64,000 nucleotides of DNA from Lasiosphaeris hirsuta (GCA_030549175.1 JAUKUA010000007.1:4030001-4094000); one strand, 5' to 3'; positions 10,741-22,697 are shown, counted from the first letter of the stretch. The notes: generated by a model from the sequence alone, not told the origin. Made by a program: numbers and translations.

Positions 10741-11488
10741 TTAGAGAAGAAGAGCAGCGCCCGCCGCGGCGATGAGCATGAAGGTGCTGGGGCCAGCGAG
10801 CATGCTGACGCCCGAGGTGGGGGTGGTGCCGGCGCCGGGAGCAGCGTCGGGCGTGGTGCCAGCAGTGCCGCCGCCGTTGCCGCCGCCGGGAGCAGCGCCG
10901 CCGTTGGGGACGACGGTGTTGGCCTGGGCGGCGAGGGCCTTGTAGCTGGCGAGGGTGCGGCTGGCGTTGGCGGCACTGGTTCTGCGTGTTAGTCTTGCCT
11001 GTTTGCAGCTTCAAAGAGGGGTGGGAAAACGTACGGCTCGTTGATGACCATAACCATGCCGTTCTCGCAGTGCCGGCCTTGGGCGCAGTACAGCCACAAG
11101 GGGTTAGTGTTGTTGATCTGGATCGTGTAGGTCGGGATCATGCCCATGGCGGCGCTAGCGGCGGCGGGCTGGAAGCCCGAGTGGAAGCCGGTCAGGTTGC
11201 TGTGCATGGAGATGGGCTGGCACGGTGCATCAAACGTCGACTGCGTGACGGTGTGGTTGCCGGCCCGGAACTGGAACTGCACAAACTCGCCAACATTGAC
11301 CCTGATGTTATTGGGCGAGTATGTCAAGCTGCCGTTGTTGGCGACTGTGATGACCGTGGTTCTCTGGGCTGTAGTTCCTCCAGTCAGTCCAATGCTCTCA
11401 ATGTTTCCTCTCTCTCCCCCCCCTTTCAGGGCAACGTACCGGATGCCAGGCTCGTGAGAGCGGCAAGGACGAGTGTTGAGAATTGCAT
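10741..11488 (-). CDS. Secreted cupredoxin-like protein, probably GPI-anchored
   Basis: Three exons, 11488-11440, 11368-11035 and 10981-10741, giving 207 residues; introns are 71 and 53 nt, the second with a GACTAACAC branch site. The N-terminus MQFSTLVLAALTSLASA is a classic signal peptide ending at an Ala-rich site. Residues about 18-125 form a plastocyanin-like fold with likely type 1 copper ligands: His in GNHTV, Cys in WLYCAQG, His in GRHCENG and Met in NGM. The region after about 140 is Gly/Ala/Pro/Thr-rich. The C-terminus ends in a hydrophobic tail (FMLIAAAGAALLL) after SGVSMLAG, as expected for a GPI anchor. Such proteins are usually listed as extracellular serine-rich or cupredoxin proteins and act at the cell wall; their redox role is not well established. 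Confidence 0.88.
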
Positions 11489-13850
11489 TTTGAAATGTGT
11501 GTTTTTGTTCTGATTGGTAGAGACCGAAGCGAAAGATTGCTGGCGTCGAAAAGAGAGAGTGACTGAATGGATATCAAAAGCGACTGGCGCTGTAGAACTG
11601 GTAGGACTAGCCTTGGTAGAAAATTAGGGACAGACGACACCGAAGAAAGAAAGGAATAAGAAAACAATGTTCCCGAACAGAGTCACAGAGATGAATGAGA
11701 AGAAGGGAGAAGGGAAGGCCAGGCCGGAGGGCAGGGAGTGCGGCATGATTATAAGAAGTGTAGCAAAAGGCGACCCCCCTCCTCGGCAGTATCAAAGATC
11801 GACCAATGCTGCCGCACCACACCCATGTCGAGGCCATCCGGATAGGGGCGACGATGGGGGGCCGGGGGGAGCCCGGGGTTGAGGTCGCGGCTTGGGCAGG
11901 TCCTTGAAACAGGGCGACGTTTGGACCACAACCCTCGGGGTGCTAGTCGACAAAACCCTCGCACCGTTGCACTGCAGCGGATCCGAGGGGCAGAGAGAGA
12001 ACGGAGCAGCAGCGAACGTGCATCGCTTGTGCAAAGGAGATTGATGGGGACTCTGGGGTGCGGTATTTGGCAGGGACACCTGGTTTGCACGCCTCGCGAC
12101 TCCCTGCTGCTGGGGCGCCGACCCTTCCCGTATCCCCACGATAGGCGCAACGGCAGCACAGAAGGCAAGGCGATGGCACCCCAGCAGCCGCTTCGGTGCG
12201 TTTCACCGAAAATGTTGCCATCTTGGCTGCCAGAATATTGGCAGTGTCTGCCGTAGCCGCCCGGAAGCCTCTACAACCCGTGCGGCTCAGTGGTTTGGGC
12301 CAGATGCCATTTTCGCCGTGTGCGCTGCAGTGGTCGACCATGGCCGGGCCTGCGACACCAGGAAACAAAAATGCAGTCGCTGTCGAGGGTGACTCCGCTG
12401 AACCTGCTCCAAAAAAAAAGAAGCAGGTGGCCTCAAACGGCCGGCCTGACCCCTCTGCCCAGTGCAATCGAGAGGTGACGAGGGAGGAGGTTGTCCGTGG
12501 CTGTAACCATCGTGAGGCCGCAAAGGAGAACCATGCCAATGATAGGGTGCCAAAAGGCGACGGCGAGCAGGCGATTGGGGATGCCCAGAGCCACACTGGA
12601 GCGGACAATGCTGAAGCCGAATTAAGGTTTGCGGTTCTATGCTGGGGTTGGGGGTTGCCGTGCACGGGCGTCTGCAACAACCTGCGACCATTGTCAAACA
12701 CCACCCGGTTTCAGCCCCTCAGCTCAAGCCATTTTCGGCTACGCGGCCACTTCGGCCGCCCATATTCTTCTTTTCTGTCGTGTTCTTTTGCCTGCGACAC
12801 CATGCCCCAGCCTTCGCGATGTGATGCTGCTCTTGGAGGAGTTGACGACGACGATAGGAGAACTGTTTCAAACCCTGAGTCGATGTTTGAAACGATCTGC
12901 CATGAGGTAGCCAGTGCACCCAATCGCGCTCTTCAGACTCGTTTGATGCCAAGACTCACGACGTGAATCCCACCGAGCGACTCATGGGACATGCTTGACG
13001 AAGTCAGGTCCAATTACCGCCCTCTAGCGTAGACTTGTTTGTGAGTTGGGGGGTCAGCCCTTGCAAGCTCTGGCAAAGACCCCTATTGCACGTATGGATG
13101 GACCGATGGAGATTCATGACCAGCACTTACTCGAGAGAATGGTCATGCATATTTGAGTACTAGCACGTGGATGGAACAGTCCTCATAGACCGCCGGCCTC
13201 CAAAGCAAGAACGGAGGTAACAACGGCTTTACGTAGAACTTGCAGAGTATGAGTGTCCCAGGTGGTTGACGGGCATATGTCGATTCGCCGAATTGCTTCA
13301 TCAAAGACTATCGAAGCAAAGGTATGGTCCGATGTGTCCCTTCTCAAAAGTCCCTACATCCATGCCAAGATTCCGGCGAAGATCTTCTGAGCTCGCGCCA
13401 ACCCAGCGGGCAGGCATGTAGGCACGGATAATGGGAGAGAAGAGCAAACAATGTTTTTGCCAAGCAAGAGATTCCCAGCGCATAAAATCCACCGGCACCA
13501 CTCCGACCCGACTCCCGCGCCACGCCGAGGTCGTCAGAGGCCCCCCTGATTCCCGAAGCAACATGGAATAAGAAAGTACGTTGCCTCTTCAATGCCTGCC
13601 CAGCCGGGCAATCTCTCACACCTTGATCTGCGGAACTGCAGGGCGGGCTATCGTGAGGTCAGCACATGGCATCTTGACTTTCCTTGATGGTGGGTTCGGG
13701 ATCACACACACACACTGAATTCATCCGTCGTACGATGGTCAAATCCTGGGATAAGAGAGGGAGAGTCCCTCCGCGATCCGACACGTTCCGGGAGGTCGGG
13801 ATCGGCCTTGAGCCACCGTATTCGACAGTCTTCGGAGGCATGTTCTGCTC
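11489..13850. other. Intergenic region without convincing genes
   Basis: These 2.4 kb include the cupredoxin promoter on the right-hand side of its start (a TTATAA element on the minus strand lies about 260 bp upstream, near 11750) and the 3' flank of the MHF2 gene. Two opposing frames of about 255 codons overlap at 11943-12966, but neither has domain structure, splice context or a good start, so they look like chance frames in GC-rich DNA. Confidence 0.5.
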
Positions 13851-14389
13851 TCAGAGATCAAGCAGTAGCTGGGGCGAGATCTTCTCGAGATCCTCGACCT
13901 ACAAACACCACAGTTAGCCCTCAATGACCCTCACCACATATACAAGATCAAGAAACAGCAATTACAAACCTCCAGAAACGGCCCGTCTCGCTCAACCGCC
14001 GAGCGCGCAATCGCCTCGCGCACAAAGACATCCATATACTGCGCGACCGCCTGGTTCGCGTCCTTGGTGATGCGGGTATTCTCATTCTCAAAGAACTCGT
14101 GCAGCAGCGCCTTCAGCAGCTCGGGCTGGATCGTCTTGGCCGGCTCCTCATCGCTATGCACAACCTCCTCCTCTTCCTCATGGTCCTCCTCCTCTACATC
14201 GTCATCCTCTCCTACGGTGTCGGACGTAATCTCTACGATCTCTCTGTCACGAGCCTGGCTGCCATTTTTGCCTGTCGCCGTGGGGCGTCCGCCGCTAGAT
14301 GAGGTGCGGCTCTGAGGGGTGCGCGAAGCGGCCGGCTTGTTGGCGGCGCCCCGGCCGCGATTGGCTGGGTTGGTTTGCTTAGGGGGCAT
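13851..14389 (-). CDS. MHF2: CENP-X / MHF2-like histone-fold protein
   Basis: Exons 14389-13970 and 13898-13851, with a 71-nt intron (GTTTGT donor, GGCTAACTG branch, TAG acceptor), give 155 residues. The start is the MPPKQ methionine; a non-MPPKQ extension is open upstream but less likely. Residues 1-75 are basic and disordered, and 75-90 are a Glu/Asp run (EEEDHEEEEEVV). The C-terminal 65 residues form a histone fold: IQPELLKALLHEFFENENTRI, then AVAQYMDVFVREAIARS, then LEKISPQLLLDL encoded by the short second exon. This is the CENP-X/MHF2 pattern. MHF2 pairs with MHF1 (CENP-S), binds DNA with the FANCM/Mph1 helicase in fork repair, and joins the CENP-T-S-X-W kinetochore complex. The acidic N-terminal insert makes it longer than the animal protein. 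Confidence 0.85.
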
Positions 14390-15032
14390 GGTCGAAGTCG
14401 GCTCACGGTAGGTCACGACTGTGCCGAGTAGATATCTGTCGAAAGTAAGAACAACAGACGAGGTTTAGGCCGACAGTTGTCGGGGAGGCAGATGTTGGAG
14501 GGGTCGGTTGGTTGGATGATGTTGAGCGTAACGCGACGACGCGGCCTTCGTGACATGAATTACGTAATTGGTCTGAACTATTTGTTGCGCCTCCAAGTTT
14601 TTTAGTTCTCGACAGCCCGATAAGCATCGATATTACGAGACCGTTCACAGAGCCTCAGCCCGCTGCAGATATCGTAAGAGAAAAACATTCCTGTTCAATT
14701 GACCAGTACCTGTTGTCGAAGGAATCTATGAGACGCATGCAAAGGAAACAGAACAGGATCGTTGCAAGGAATACACCGGGGAATGGCTAGAGAGTTATAA
14801 ATTACAGCGGGTGACCTCGGCCTACTCAGCGTCCCAAAACGCCAGAATACCCATTGTTCTACCCGTTATCCCATCGCCCAGACACTAGCTGATGTCTATG
14901 ACCATGGCCCACCCCGTCTACCTCAACCCCAGTAACCACCCCAGTCTCAACCTCGAGACAACCAAAGCGCTCAGGCACCATTAACCCAGTCTTCCTCCAT
15001 CTCCACGGATTTTGTACAGTGGGTCAGGCGAT
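14390..15032. other. Intergenic, MHF2 promoter and carrier 3' flank
   Basis: This holds the upstream region of the MHF2 gene and the downstream region of the ADP/ATP carrier gene, both on the minus strand. I see no further gene. Confidence 0.5.
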
Positions 15033-16556
15033 TTAACCAGAGCCGCTGCCGAAGGCCTTACCGAAGATAAGGACCTGGAGCTGATCGTAGATTGAGAGGA
15101 CACCAGCGCCGGCAACACCACGGAGGATGTTGGCACCGGCACCCTTGAAGAGAGACTTGACACCCTCGTTCTTGACAATCTGGGAGAAGGCATCGAGAGA
15201 AGACTTGTACTTGACGGCCTCACCAGAGGTCATCATCATGCGACGGCGGACAGTGTCAAGGGGGTACGAGGCGATACCGGCACCGGTGGTGACGATCCAG
15301 CCGAGAGCGAAAGAAGCGAGGAAGTTATTGGCGAGGTCACCGACAAGGACGACGGGCTTGATCGAGTCGTACATGCCGAAGTAGAGACCACGGTAAACCA
15401 CAATTCCGAGAACGGAAGGTCCGAAACCACGGTACAGACCAGCGATACCATCGGAAGCGAGGGTCTTGCGGTAGACATCCACCAATCCGTTGAACTGACG
15501 CTCACCACCCTTCTTGGCGGACTTGGCGTCGTTGGCAAGACGGGTACGGGCATAGTCGAGGGAGTAGACGAAGAGGAGCGAAGTGGCACCAGCGGCCTGT
15601 TGCAGGGTCAGTATCAATCGTGGTGGCGTTGGCCGAGGGCAAAACTTACACCACCGGAGGCAAGGTTACCAGCCATCCACTTGGCATAACCATCCTTGTC
15701 CTTCTTGTAGCCGAACATCTTCTTGAACTTGTCACGGAAGGCAAAGTTGAGAGCCTGGGTGGGGAAATAGCGGATGACGTTGGCGGTGTTGCCACGCCAC
15801 AAGGCCATGACACCCTCATCGGCGGTTGTGCGCTTGAAGCAGTCGATGATACCACCATAGCGGCGGTCAAGACGGCCAGCCTTGATCATCTCATCCTGTG
15901 CGGCTGTTAGCGAGCGGCTCATTTGCACGTGACAGCCGGGAAAATCGGCAGTGTTGGCGTCGCATATGCGGCTCATACTCCCAAGTAGCCTAGACCTGAG
16001 GAGGTGGAGGAATTGAGTTGGCATGACAAGTTACGTACCTGGTTCTGGACGAGGAGCTTGATGCGCTCAATGGGAGCAGCAGCAGTCTTCGAGACAGCGG
16101 CGGAGACACCACCCACTATTGGCGATTGTCAGCAAGCCGTGACCCTCCATGCACCTGTCGGAGAGGTGCTGCCGATAACGCGCCGATCCATCATCACGCC
16201 CTGTAGAGGCCATGCTGATGTTCGCGGCAGGTATACGGGATTGACATACTCAGGAAGTCGACCACGAAGGGCTGTGAAGATAATCGTTAGCTTCTTGAAC
16301 ACATTGTTGACAGATGATTTTATGGCTCAATCAGCACCCGGAGCTTGCAACCATGATCGCGATGCCCAAAAAGGGCTCGAGACCACCGCAAGCACAATCA
16401 ACCTCAGTAATTGGGGCCAATTGGTGTTTGTGATAGGCAACGCGGATGGTGCCAAGCTTCGGAGCGACGAGAAGTTGACAGATCGCGGGAATTTCAGGTG
16501 CTAGGTAGGCGAGAACTTACGGGCATGCCCATGACATTTTGTCTTTGCTCAGCCAT
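15033..16556 (-). CDS. AAC: Mitochondrial ADP/ATP carrier
   Basis: Five exons: 16556-16521, 16271-16250, 16115-16039, 15895-15650 and 15596-15033. Introns are 249, 134, 143 and 53 nt, and the product is 314 residues, the normal family length. It exchanges cytosolic ADP for matrix ATP across the inner mitochondrial membrane. The three mitochondrial-carrier repeats are visible with their P-x-D/E-x-x-[KR] signatures: [16 protein letters not shown] and [10 protein letters not shown]. The RRRMMM motif at about residues 244-249 is diagnostic of the ADP/ATP carrier. The N-terminus ([12 protein letters not shown], then PFVVDFLMGG) matches the Neurospora pattern and fixes the first three short exons, including a 22-nt exon. 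Long introns sit at the 5' end. The gene would be strongly expressed in respiring cells. Confidence 0.96.
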
Positions 16557-18402
16557 CTTGTCTGTCGGTGATCGATGACGATCTGTGAGAGAAAGGAGTG
16601 GAGATGTGAAGGCGGATAGCTCTTCTGGAGGAGGATGGGAGATGGAGGAGTGGGAGTCGTGAGAATTATATTCTACTCGACTGGATGGTTGGGGAAGGAG
16701 AGGGAAAAAAAATTCGCAGGAAGCGACCAGCTTTTGAGCTGCGAATCTTCCCGGTACCCCTTGTCGCGCTAGCGCACGGGCCAGATCCTTCCATCCACAG
16801 CAACAGGGCGGGACGTTGAGCTGTCCAGACAAGCCTGTCAGAAAGCAGTAAACGGGATCCACGATTGATGCAGTGCCGGTAAAGCCCGAACCTAGTCGCT
16901 CAGCACTGTCTGCACTAGAAGAATCACTGAAACCACAGGACAGCCGAGCGTTCCAGTTGGCGGCCAAGCAGCGACTGCGTCAATCTTGCTATTAGTGCAG
17001 ACAGAATTCCCTCACCGAACCTACCCGGGTGCATGTGTCCAGGTGTCTCATTTTCTATTTTTTATCTAGCCCTTGCACACATTTGCATAACCTAGGTAGG
17101 TAATCGATTATCAGGCGGTGCAGCCTCTCGGACGCTGTATCAACACCAAAAACATGAATAGCATTCCAATTGCAGTGTCAAATGGGTGTCAGATGGACCC
17201 CGAGCCTCTTAGGCACTTCCTGACTTTTCCGAGTCAGCTCTGGATCGAAATTTCGCGGATCGCTGTTGACACCTCCAGCCTCGCTCGGCTGAAAGGCTCC
17301 ACGGGCAGTCGTCGGGAAGTTTTATTAGCCTTATGGTGCCATCCTGGCCAATGGGATAATGCCAATTGCTACCAGGGGGTCCACTGAAGAAAACTTTTCG
17401 ATGCTCTGGCTTTGTTGATTCTCAAACGCAGCGGTCAACTTTGAGATTAGGAGCCCTCAACTCGCTAGGTTGGCAGGCCATTACCCATTTCCGACTGCTC
17501 CAGTTGTGGGGGACATGCAAAGAGCGCCTGCCTGCCAGGGATGCATCGCCGAGCGGCCAGAAGCACTTTTCTTTCTAGACCAGCCCCTTCGGCAAAGACG
17601 CTGCCGAGCAAAGAAATCAACAATTTGCGGACTCCGTCGGCATAGGGATCCTTGCTTCTTGATCGCAAATTCGAGGTTGGTATTGTGTTGATAAGCCGGA
17701 GTTCCCACGTTGAGGGAATCTTCTTCGCCTTCTTCACTTGACGCCACTGCTTCATCTCTCGTCGAGACTTGTCGATATACATTACTCGGAAGCGGGACTA
17801 CTCGGATCTGGATTCAAGGTCACGTGGCTGGCAGCTCCTTCCGACGATGCAATCTACAACTCTTGTGAGACGTGTCGGGTCAGCATTCTCCAACATTGAC
17901 TGTCATTGCTGAGCAGCTGAAGGGGTCGTTGCCACCATGGCCTAACTGCACAGCTCCAAAGCAAGATGAATGCGAGGGTGGTATGAGTATCAGTACGTCG
18001 TGTCACTCGGGGCTGTCAAGAGAGGTTCATGTGGGTGGGATTGATGGATTGATGGGTATATATTTCACTTGTCAGGCCGACATCCCGACCCCCCGTGGCC
18101 AAAAAGCATGCCTTCCAAACACCCAGTGGCCCGCAGATTACTGGCACACACACGACGTTGGCTTCCCTGCAGACGGGGGCGTGGGCTTGTTCTTATCATG
18201 ATGCAATTCCAGTTCTAAGGATCTGGAGCACTTCCGATCCCATTCACTACACCGAGCTGCAAAATGTCCATTTCATTTCCCAGTGACGTAGCCATGCCCG
18301 ATGAAAAAACCGTTAACCCCAAGGCGAACCGCCATCACCAAATTGCAATCCCGTCTACCATTTTGCCGGGTCCCGTCGATAGAATTTTGAGTTGTCGCGA
18401 CT
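16557..18402. other. Intergenic, carrier promoter
   Basis: This is 1.8 kb between the start of the carrier gene and the 3' end of the eS25 gene. It includes the carrier promoter and leader (CT-rich on the minus strand near 16570-16680). The remaining frames are under 110 codons and show no recognisable features. Confidence 0.5.
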
Positions 18403-18827
18403 TTAGTCGGAGGCGGTAACGGCGCGGGCTGTTCATTGTGTCAGTGCGATGTACTCTGCGATGCTGCATCTCTGGGAAGAACATACTGTAGATCTTCATC
18501 TTGCTGTGTCCAACAACTTGCTTGATTTGACCCTTCTCCTCGAGGTCCTTTAGGCACTTGCGGGCGAGCGAACCGTTGATCTTAAGTCTGTCGACGAGGA
18601 TGGCAACGGTGACGAGGCGGTAGGACTGGACATCCTTGTAGAGCTTGTCGGAAGTGGCCTTGTCAAGGATGACGGCGTGCTGGGCCTTGTCCTTCACTGT
18701 GGGAGAGATGCAGAGTTAGCATTGCTGCGGGCGCCGAAAAAGTGCAGTCGGAATGCGGGAAAATCGTACCCTTTCCCTTGGACCACTTCTTCTTCTGCTT
18801 CTTAGCACCAGTCGCTGCGGGAGCCAT
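18403..18827 (-). CDS. RPS25: 40S ribosomal protein eS25
   Basis: Exons 18827-18770, 18696-18487 and 18428-18403, with introns of 73 and 58 nt, give 97 residues. The Lys-rich N-terminus (MAPAATGAKKQKKKWSKGK) is followed by VKDKAQHAVILDK, the winged-helix core SYRLVTVAILVDRLKINGSLARKCL, and KGQIKQVV. The tiny third exon supplies the conserved end KIYTRAV plus TASD. It is a component of the small ribosomal subunit head near the E site. Every exon junction restores the family sequence. It lies head-to-head with the uS7 gene, 276 bp between start codons. Confidence 0.96.
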
Positions 18828-19103
18828 GTTGTTGATATGTTCTGGTGGTTAGGCAGAATGAGGTTGTTGTCGACGTTTCGCACTGCAAAAGGCGGGGAGG
18901 TTTTTCCCAGACAAGGTCGCGCGCGACAGCTTAGGTCAACTGAGCCCTAATAAAAACTCTGGGTTCTGAGTGGCTGGCAGCGGCCCTCCCCCAAATCTAG
19001 CGGGGCCACCAAAAAATTCACGACTCGAACCTCTCAAGTATTCTTGATTCTTCACGCCAAACTTCAATCCACCAACACCCTCGCACTCAGTCGATTCGCA
19101 AAC
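18828..19103. promoter_or_regulatory. Shared bidirectional ribosomal-protein promoter
   Basis: These 276 bp separate the ATG codons of eS25 (minus) and uS7 (plus), so one short region must drive both. A perfect 12-bp palindrome GTCGCGCGCGAC lies at 18916-18927 near the middle, followed by AGCCCTAATAAAAACT at about 18942-18957, which resembles a telo-box-like CCCTAA element. Both flanks are pyrimidine-rich toward the start codons. The role of the palindrome is inference. Confidence 0.7.
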
Positions 19104-20031
19104 ATGTCTGACGGCGAAATTGAGGTCGAGGCCGTCTCCGGCTATGAGGTCCTTCCCAAGGAGGTGCTCGCTGAGATTGGCAGCGTCAAGCTGTTCAGTA
19201 CGTCGCACGCCCTTCCCTCTGCACCGCATTCCCGATTTCGAGGCTGCACAACGTCAGCGACGACCTTGGAAGGCACGATTGCTAACAATTTTCTCCTCAA
19301 TTACAGACAGATGGAGTTATGAGGACGTCGAGATCCGGGATATATCCCTGACGTAAGAGGATCCTAGCAAAACCGAGAGGGCGACGAGCTTCGACGGGTG
19401 CAGGCGCAGCAGTCCCCAACAGGGCGGGCGCTGTTTTGTCAGAGATGGGGGGCTAACCAGATCTTTTTGCGCAGCGATTACATCCAGATCCGGTCGCCCG
19501 TCTACATTCCTCACTCCGCTGGTCGCTACGCCGTCAAGCGTTTCCGCAAGGCCAACTGCCCCATCATTGAGCGTCTTACCAACTCTCTGATGATGCACGG
19601 CCGCAACAACGGCAAGAAGCTCATGGCCGTCCGCATCGTTGCGCACGCCTTCGAGATCGTGAGCCAGCCTCAGATATCTAGTTGTGCTTTGTAGCATCTA
19701 ACCCGCGTTGTAGATCCACCTCATGACCGACCAGAACCCGATCCAGATTGCCGTTGACGCCATCGTCAACTGCGGACCCCGCGAAGACAGCACCCGTATC
19801 GGCTCGGCCGGTACCGTCCGGAGACAGGCCGTCGATGTGTCGCCTCTGCGCCGCGTCAACCAGGCTATCTCGCTCCTTACCACCGGTGCCCGTGAAGCGT
19901 CGTTCCGCAACGTCAAGTCGATTGCCGAGTGCCTCGCTGAGGAGTTGATCAACGCTGCCAAGGGTAGCAGCAACTCTTACGCCATCAAGAAGAAGGATGA
20001 GTTGGAGCGTGTCGCCAAGTCTAACCGGTAA
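19104..20031 (+). CDS. RPS5: 40S ribosomal protein uS7 (S5)
   Basis: Exons 19104-19197, 19307-19352, 19475-19658 and 19714-20031, with introns of 109, 122 and 55 nt, give 213 residues, the usual fungal length. Junctions rebuild the conserved [22 protein letters not shown] stretch across the first three exons. The rest carries the RNA-binding core ([31 protein letters not shown]), [13 protein letters not shown], the [20 protein letters not shown] block and the C-terminus KSNR that reaches the decoding centre. It assembles in the head of the 40S subunit. It is divergent from eS25, which suggests coordinated control of two proteins of the same subunit. Confidence 0.97.
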
Positions 20032-20472
20032 AGTGGTTACTCTGGCGATAGAAATGGCTTGGGGGCAGGAACGGGTTTTATGGCATGTTTTGCAAGGCTG
20101 CATTTGCGCGTTACGGACTGGTGGATGCGGTTATCACCTCATTCTTGTCAGACAGGCAAAATCTGGGCTCTCGGTAAATGAGAGGAAAATGGTGATTTCT
20201 CAAGCAAGTCTCATAAAAGCCCCTGTGGTTCATTCCATAATGTGTGCTATGCTATCTGGTCCTGTCTAGTCAATGGTCATTTTTGTCCCGATATTACACC
20301 CAGCGGTGTTGAGACCTAACCCCTGACATTGCTTTGCCTGTCCCGTATCTAGCCGCGAAACTAACTTTCCACATAAGCTCTTCCAATTCTAATGTATATG
20401 TGTTGCTCCTTGCGCCTGTCCTTTCTGAATCCATTCCTGACTTCTGGCTGATTAACCTCCCTTCCTTTTTGA

Positions 20473-20898
20473 TATCCTACACACGTCTTATGCACTCATG
20501 GCGGTGCTCAAGATGCAATGGGCCAAGATGCCATTGACGCTGGTTTGTTGAAGGACGCTAGAATACCCATACACGAAACTATTGTCAAATACACCATGGA
20601 GAAGATCACTGTGGAACTACTGGCGAAGGATGGGGATGTCAGCATGATCGACTTGATACAACAATCAAGGAAAGCAGGGATGGATGTCCCACACCGCGAA
20701 CAGGCCCAACAGGGTGACGCCGAGGATGGTCCGAAGTTCATGACACCGGAACACGCCGACTGGCAGCTCTCTCAAGCCGATGCTTCGCTTGTCGAGCGAG
20801 AGGGAGATCAATACTGGGCCACCAAAAAGAACATTGGAGGTGTCCAGTATGTCACCGATGCCATGATAGGGAGCTGGGACGGGCGATATGGGCTATGA
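20473..20898 (+). pseudogene. Possible gene remnant, family unknown
   Basis: A frame of about 140 codons (first ATG at 20518) reads protein-like: GGAQDAMGQDAIDAGLL, then KYTMEKITVELLAKDGDVSMIDLIQQSRKAG, and WATKKNIGGVQYVTDAM. After its stop the same style of sequence continues, broken by stops, to about 21240 (for example IIDAGL and YVGPDPMTNQVTDEYA). There is no clear intron pattern and no family I can name. It may be a decayed gene or a fragment of a mobile element; a chance frame is also possible. Confidence 0.35.
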
Positions 20899-21812
20899 GA
20901 AATCATTGACGCCGGCCTAGTGTGTTTCTATCGTCCGGCATGGAACTAGGGAATGGATTGATTGTGACCGACCCAACGAAGAAATAGATCACTACCCAGA
21001 AAGGACAATATCTAGGCCATCTCGCCTAGCTATGTCGGCCCTGACCCCATGACCAACCAAGTGACCGACGAGTACGCTCACCAAGTAGCAGAGTTCGCCT
21101 TCCATGGACCCTAGATCAATAACATCGACCAGTCGTCCATAACGGCTGCCACAATGCCTTCAACCTCACAAATCAACATCATGACCATGATGAACAACCG
21201 AAACATCAAGTTGGACAAAATACGATGGGAGTTGGCAACTTGACCATGATGAATGACAAAGCCACAACCATTATCACCCGATCACGTACTCAGTTCCCAA
21301 TATGAAACCGGCCTGGCCATCTACGGCAGTCCTGGCCCAAAAACTCGCTCAGCCCTGAAGTTTGGGTAGCCCTAGTCACGCGCGTCTCCAAAGCGAGTTG
21401 ATGCAATTTCGACCGTTCAAGTCGCCACACCCTATCACCAGTCAAACAACGGCGAGGGCGGAAGGAATGGGACAATGGCCGCCCTTGACATGCCGAAACT
21501 TGCGCGCCTCCGCCCTCGCCACACGACGCTCCCTTCTCATCGCCTCAAGGACGGCAGAGTGCACACGCTCGCTTCAATCTCCCAAGGTAGGTGACATCAG
21601 TGCACGAAGCATCGCCCCCACTAAGAACGGTAGCCTTCCGAGACCAGCCGTTCAAGATGAAGACGCCGAAGAAGCTCCTCCGGTGAGGATTTGACGATCC
21701 CCACTCCCGAGCGGGAAGCTATGAAGAATAGAAAAAAAGAAGAAGCTCAGAGGTACGATATGAAGCATGCCCTCGCCAGGGAAGTGAACTAACGCATGCA
21801 TCCACCACCACA

Positions 21813-21845
21813 GCCCGATCTACCGACCCGTGGTCGGTAGCGGGC
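21813..21845. repeat. Inverted repeat, 13-bp stem with a 2-nt bulge
   Basis: GCCCG-AT-CTACCGAC pairs with GTCGGTAGCGGGC across a 5-nt loop. It sits outside any gene and could form a stable hairpin in RNA or DNA. Confidence 0.7.
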
Positions 21846-22697
21846 GGCCGGTCGACAACAGAGTGGCTCTTCCCATCGCTGTCTCTGCCACCGTGGTCAG
21901 CGCGTGCACGCGTGAGTGTAAACCTAGTTGACCGGCTATACTAGTCGGCATCGGGGACGACCAGCTGGGGCGACGGCGGAGGCGCCGGGGTTTCTGTATG
22001 TCATGGGCGGCGTGGCGGTGGGAGCGGCGTCAACTTGAGCTTTCACAAGCCAGATGTAGACCACAAATCACAGCCGTAGCTGTTTGCACACTTAAATGGT
22101 CTATTTGCCTCTAGTAAATGCCTATTCGACGGCCAAAGAGGCCCTCCTCTTTGACCACCGTCTCAGCACCACCATCTATTTCGGCAGGTCCCTTCGAGCC
22201 TTTCCTCTCCGTCTTGGCCTTGAGCCGTGGCTAAGACTGTGTTGAAAACGTTACTTCGACCAAGTGTTCGGCCGAGCACTCCTTTTTCATGAGTGCTCTT
22301 CTTCATAACCTATGCCACGGAGATAAACATACTCTCAAGGTGGGTTTGGTAGGGTTGGTCAGGACGGCCAATCCGGCCCCTTGAACCTTGTGGGGGCGGA
22401 GTCGGAGTGGCGAGGGGTGTTTGTCGCTACGTCTTGACGGAGGGGAGAGGGAGGTGTGGTCTTGGATGGTGTGGTTTAGTGTGGCTGAACGCGGCGGCGT
22501 TGTTGTCTGAGAGCGGTGCCGGGGGGCTGCGGATGATAGAGTTCCGGGTGGTGGCGAGTTGTGGTGTAGCGTGTGGTACTGGGGGGTTGGCTGGTCGACG
22601 GAGGGGCCTCGCTGCGTTCGGGGGACGGCGTGGAATGAGTTGGACTTTGAGCATCTAACTTGGTACACTATATCTGGGCTATTTCCGTATTCGACCA

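Noticed and set aside
11943..12966. Two overlapping opposite-strand frames of 253 and 256 codons (11943-12704 minus; 12196-12966 plus)
   Set aside because: No domain, poor codon character, no splice context, and they overlap each other in opposite directions; long frames are expected by chance in GC-rich DNA.
19010..19040. GACTCGAACCTC motif resembling a tRNA T-loop on the minus strand
   Set aside because: The flanking bases do not pair to form a T stem or acceptor stem.
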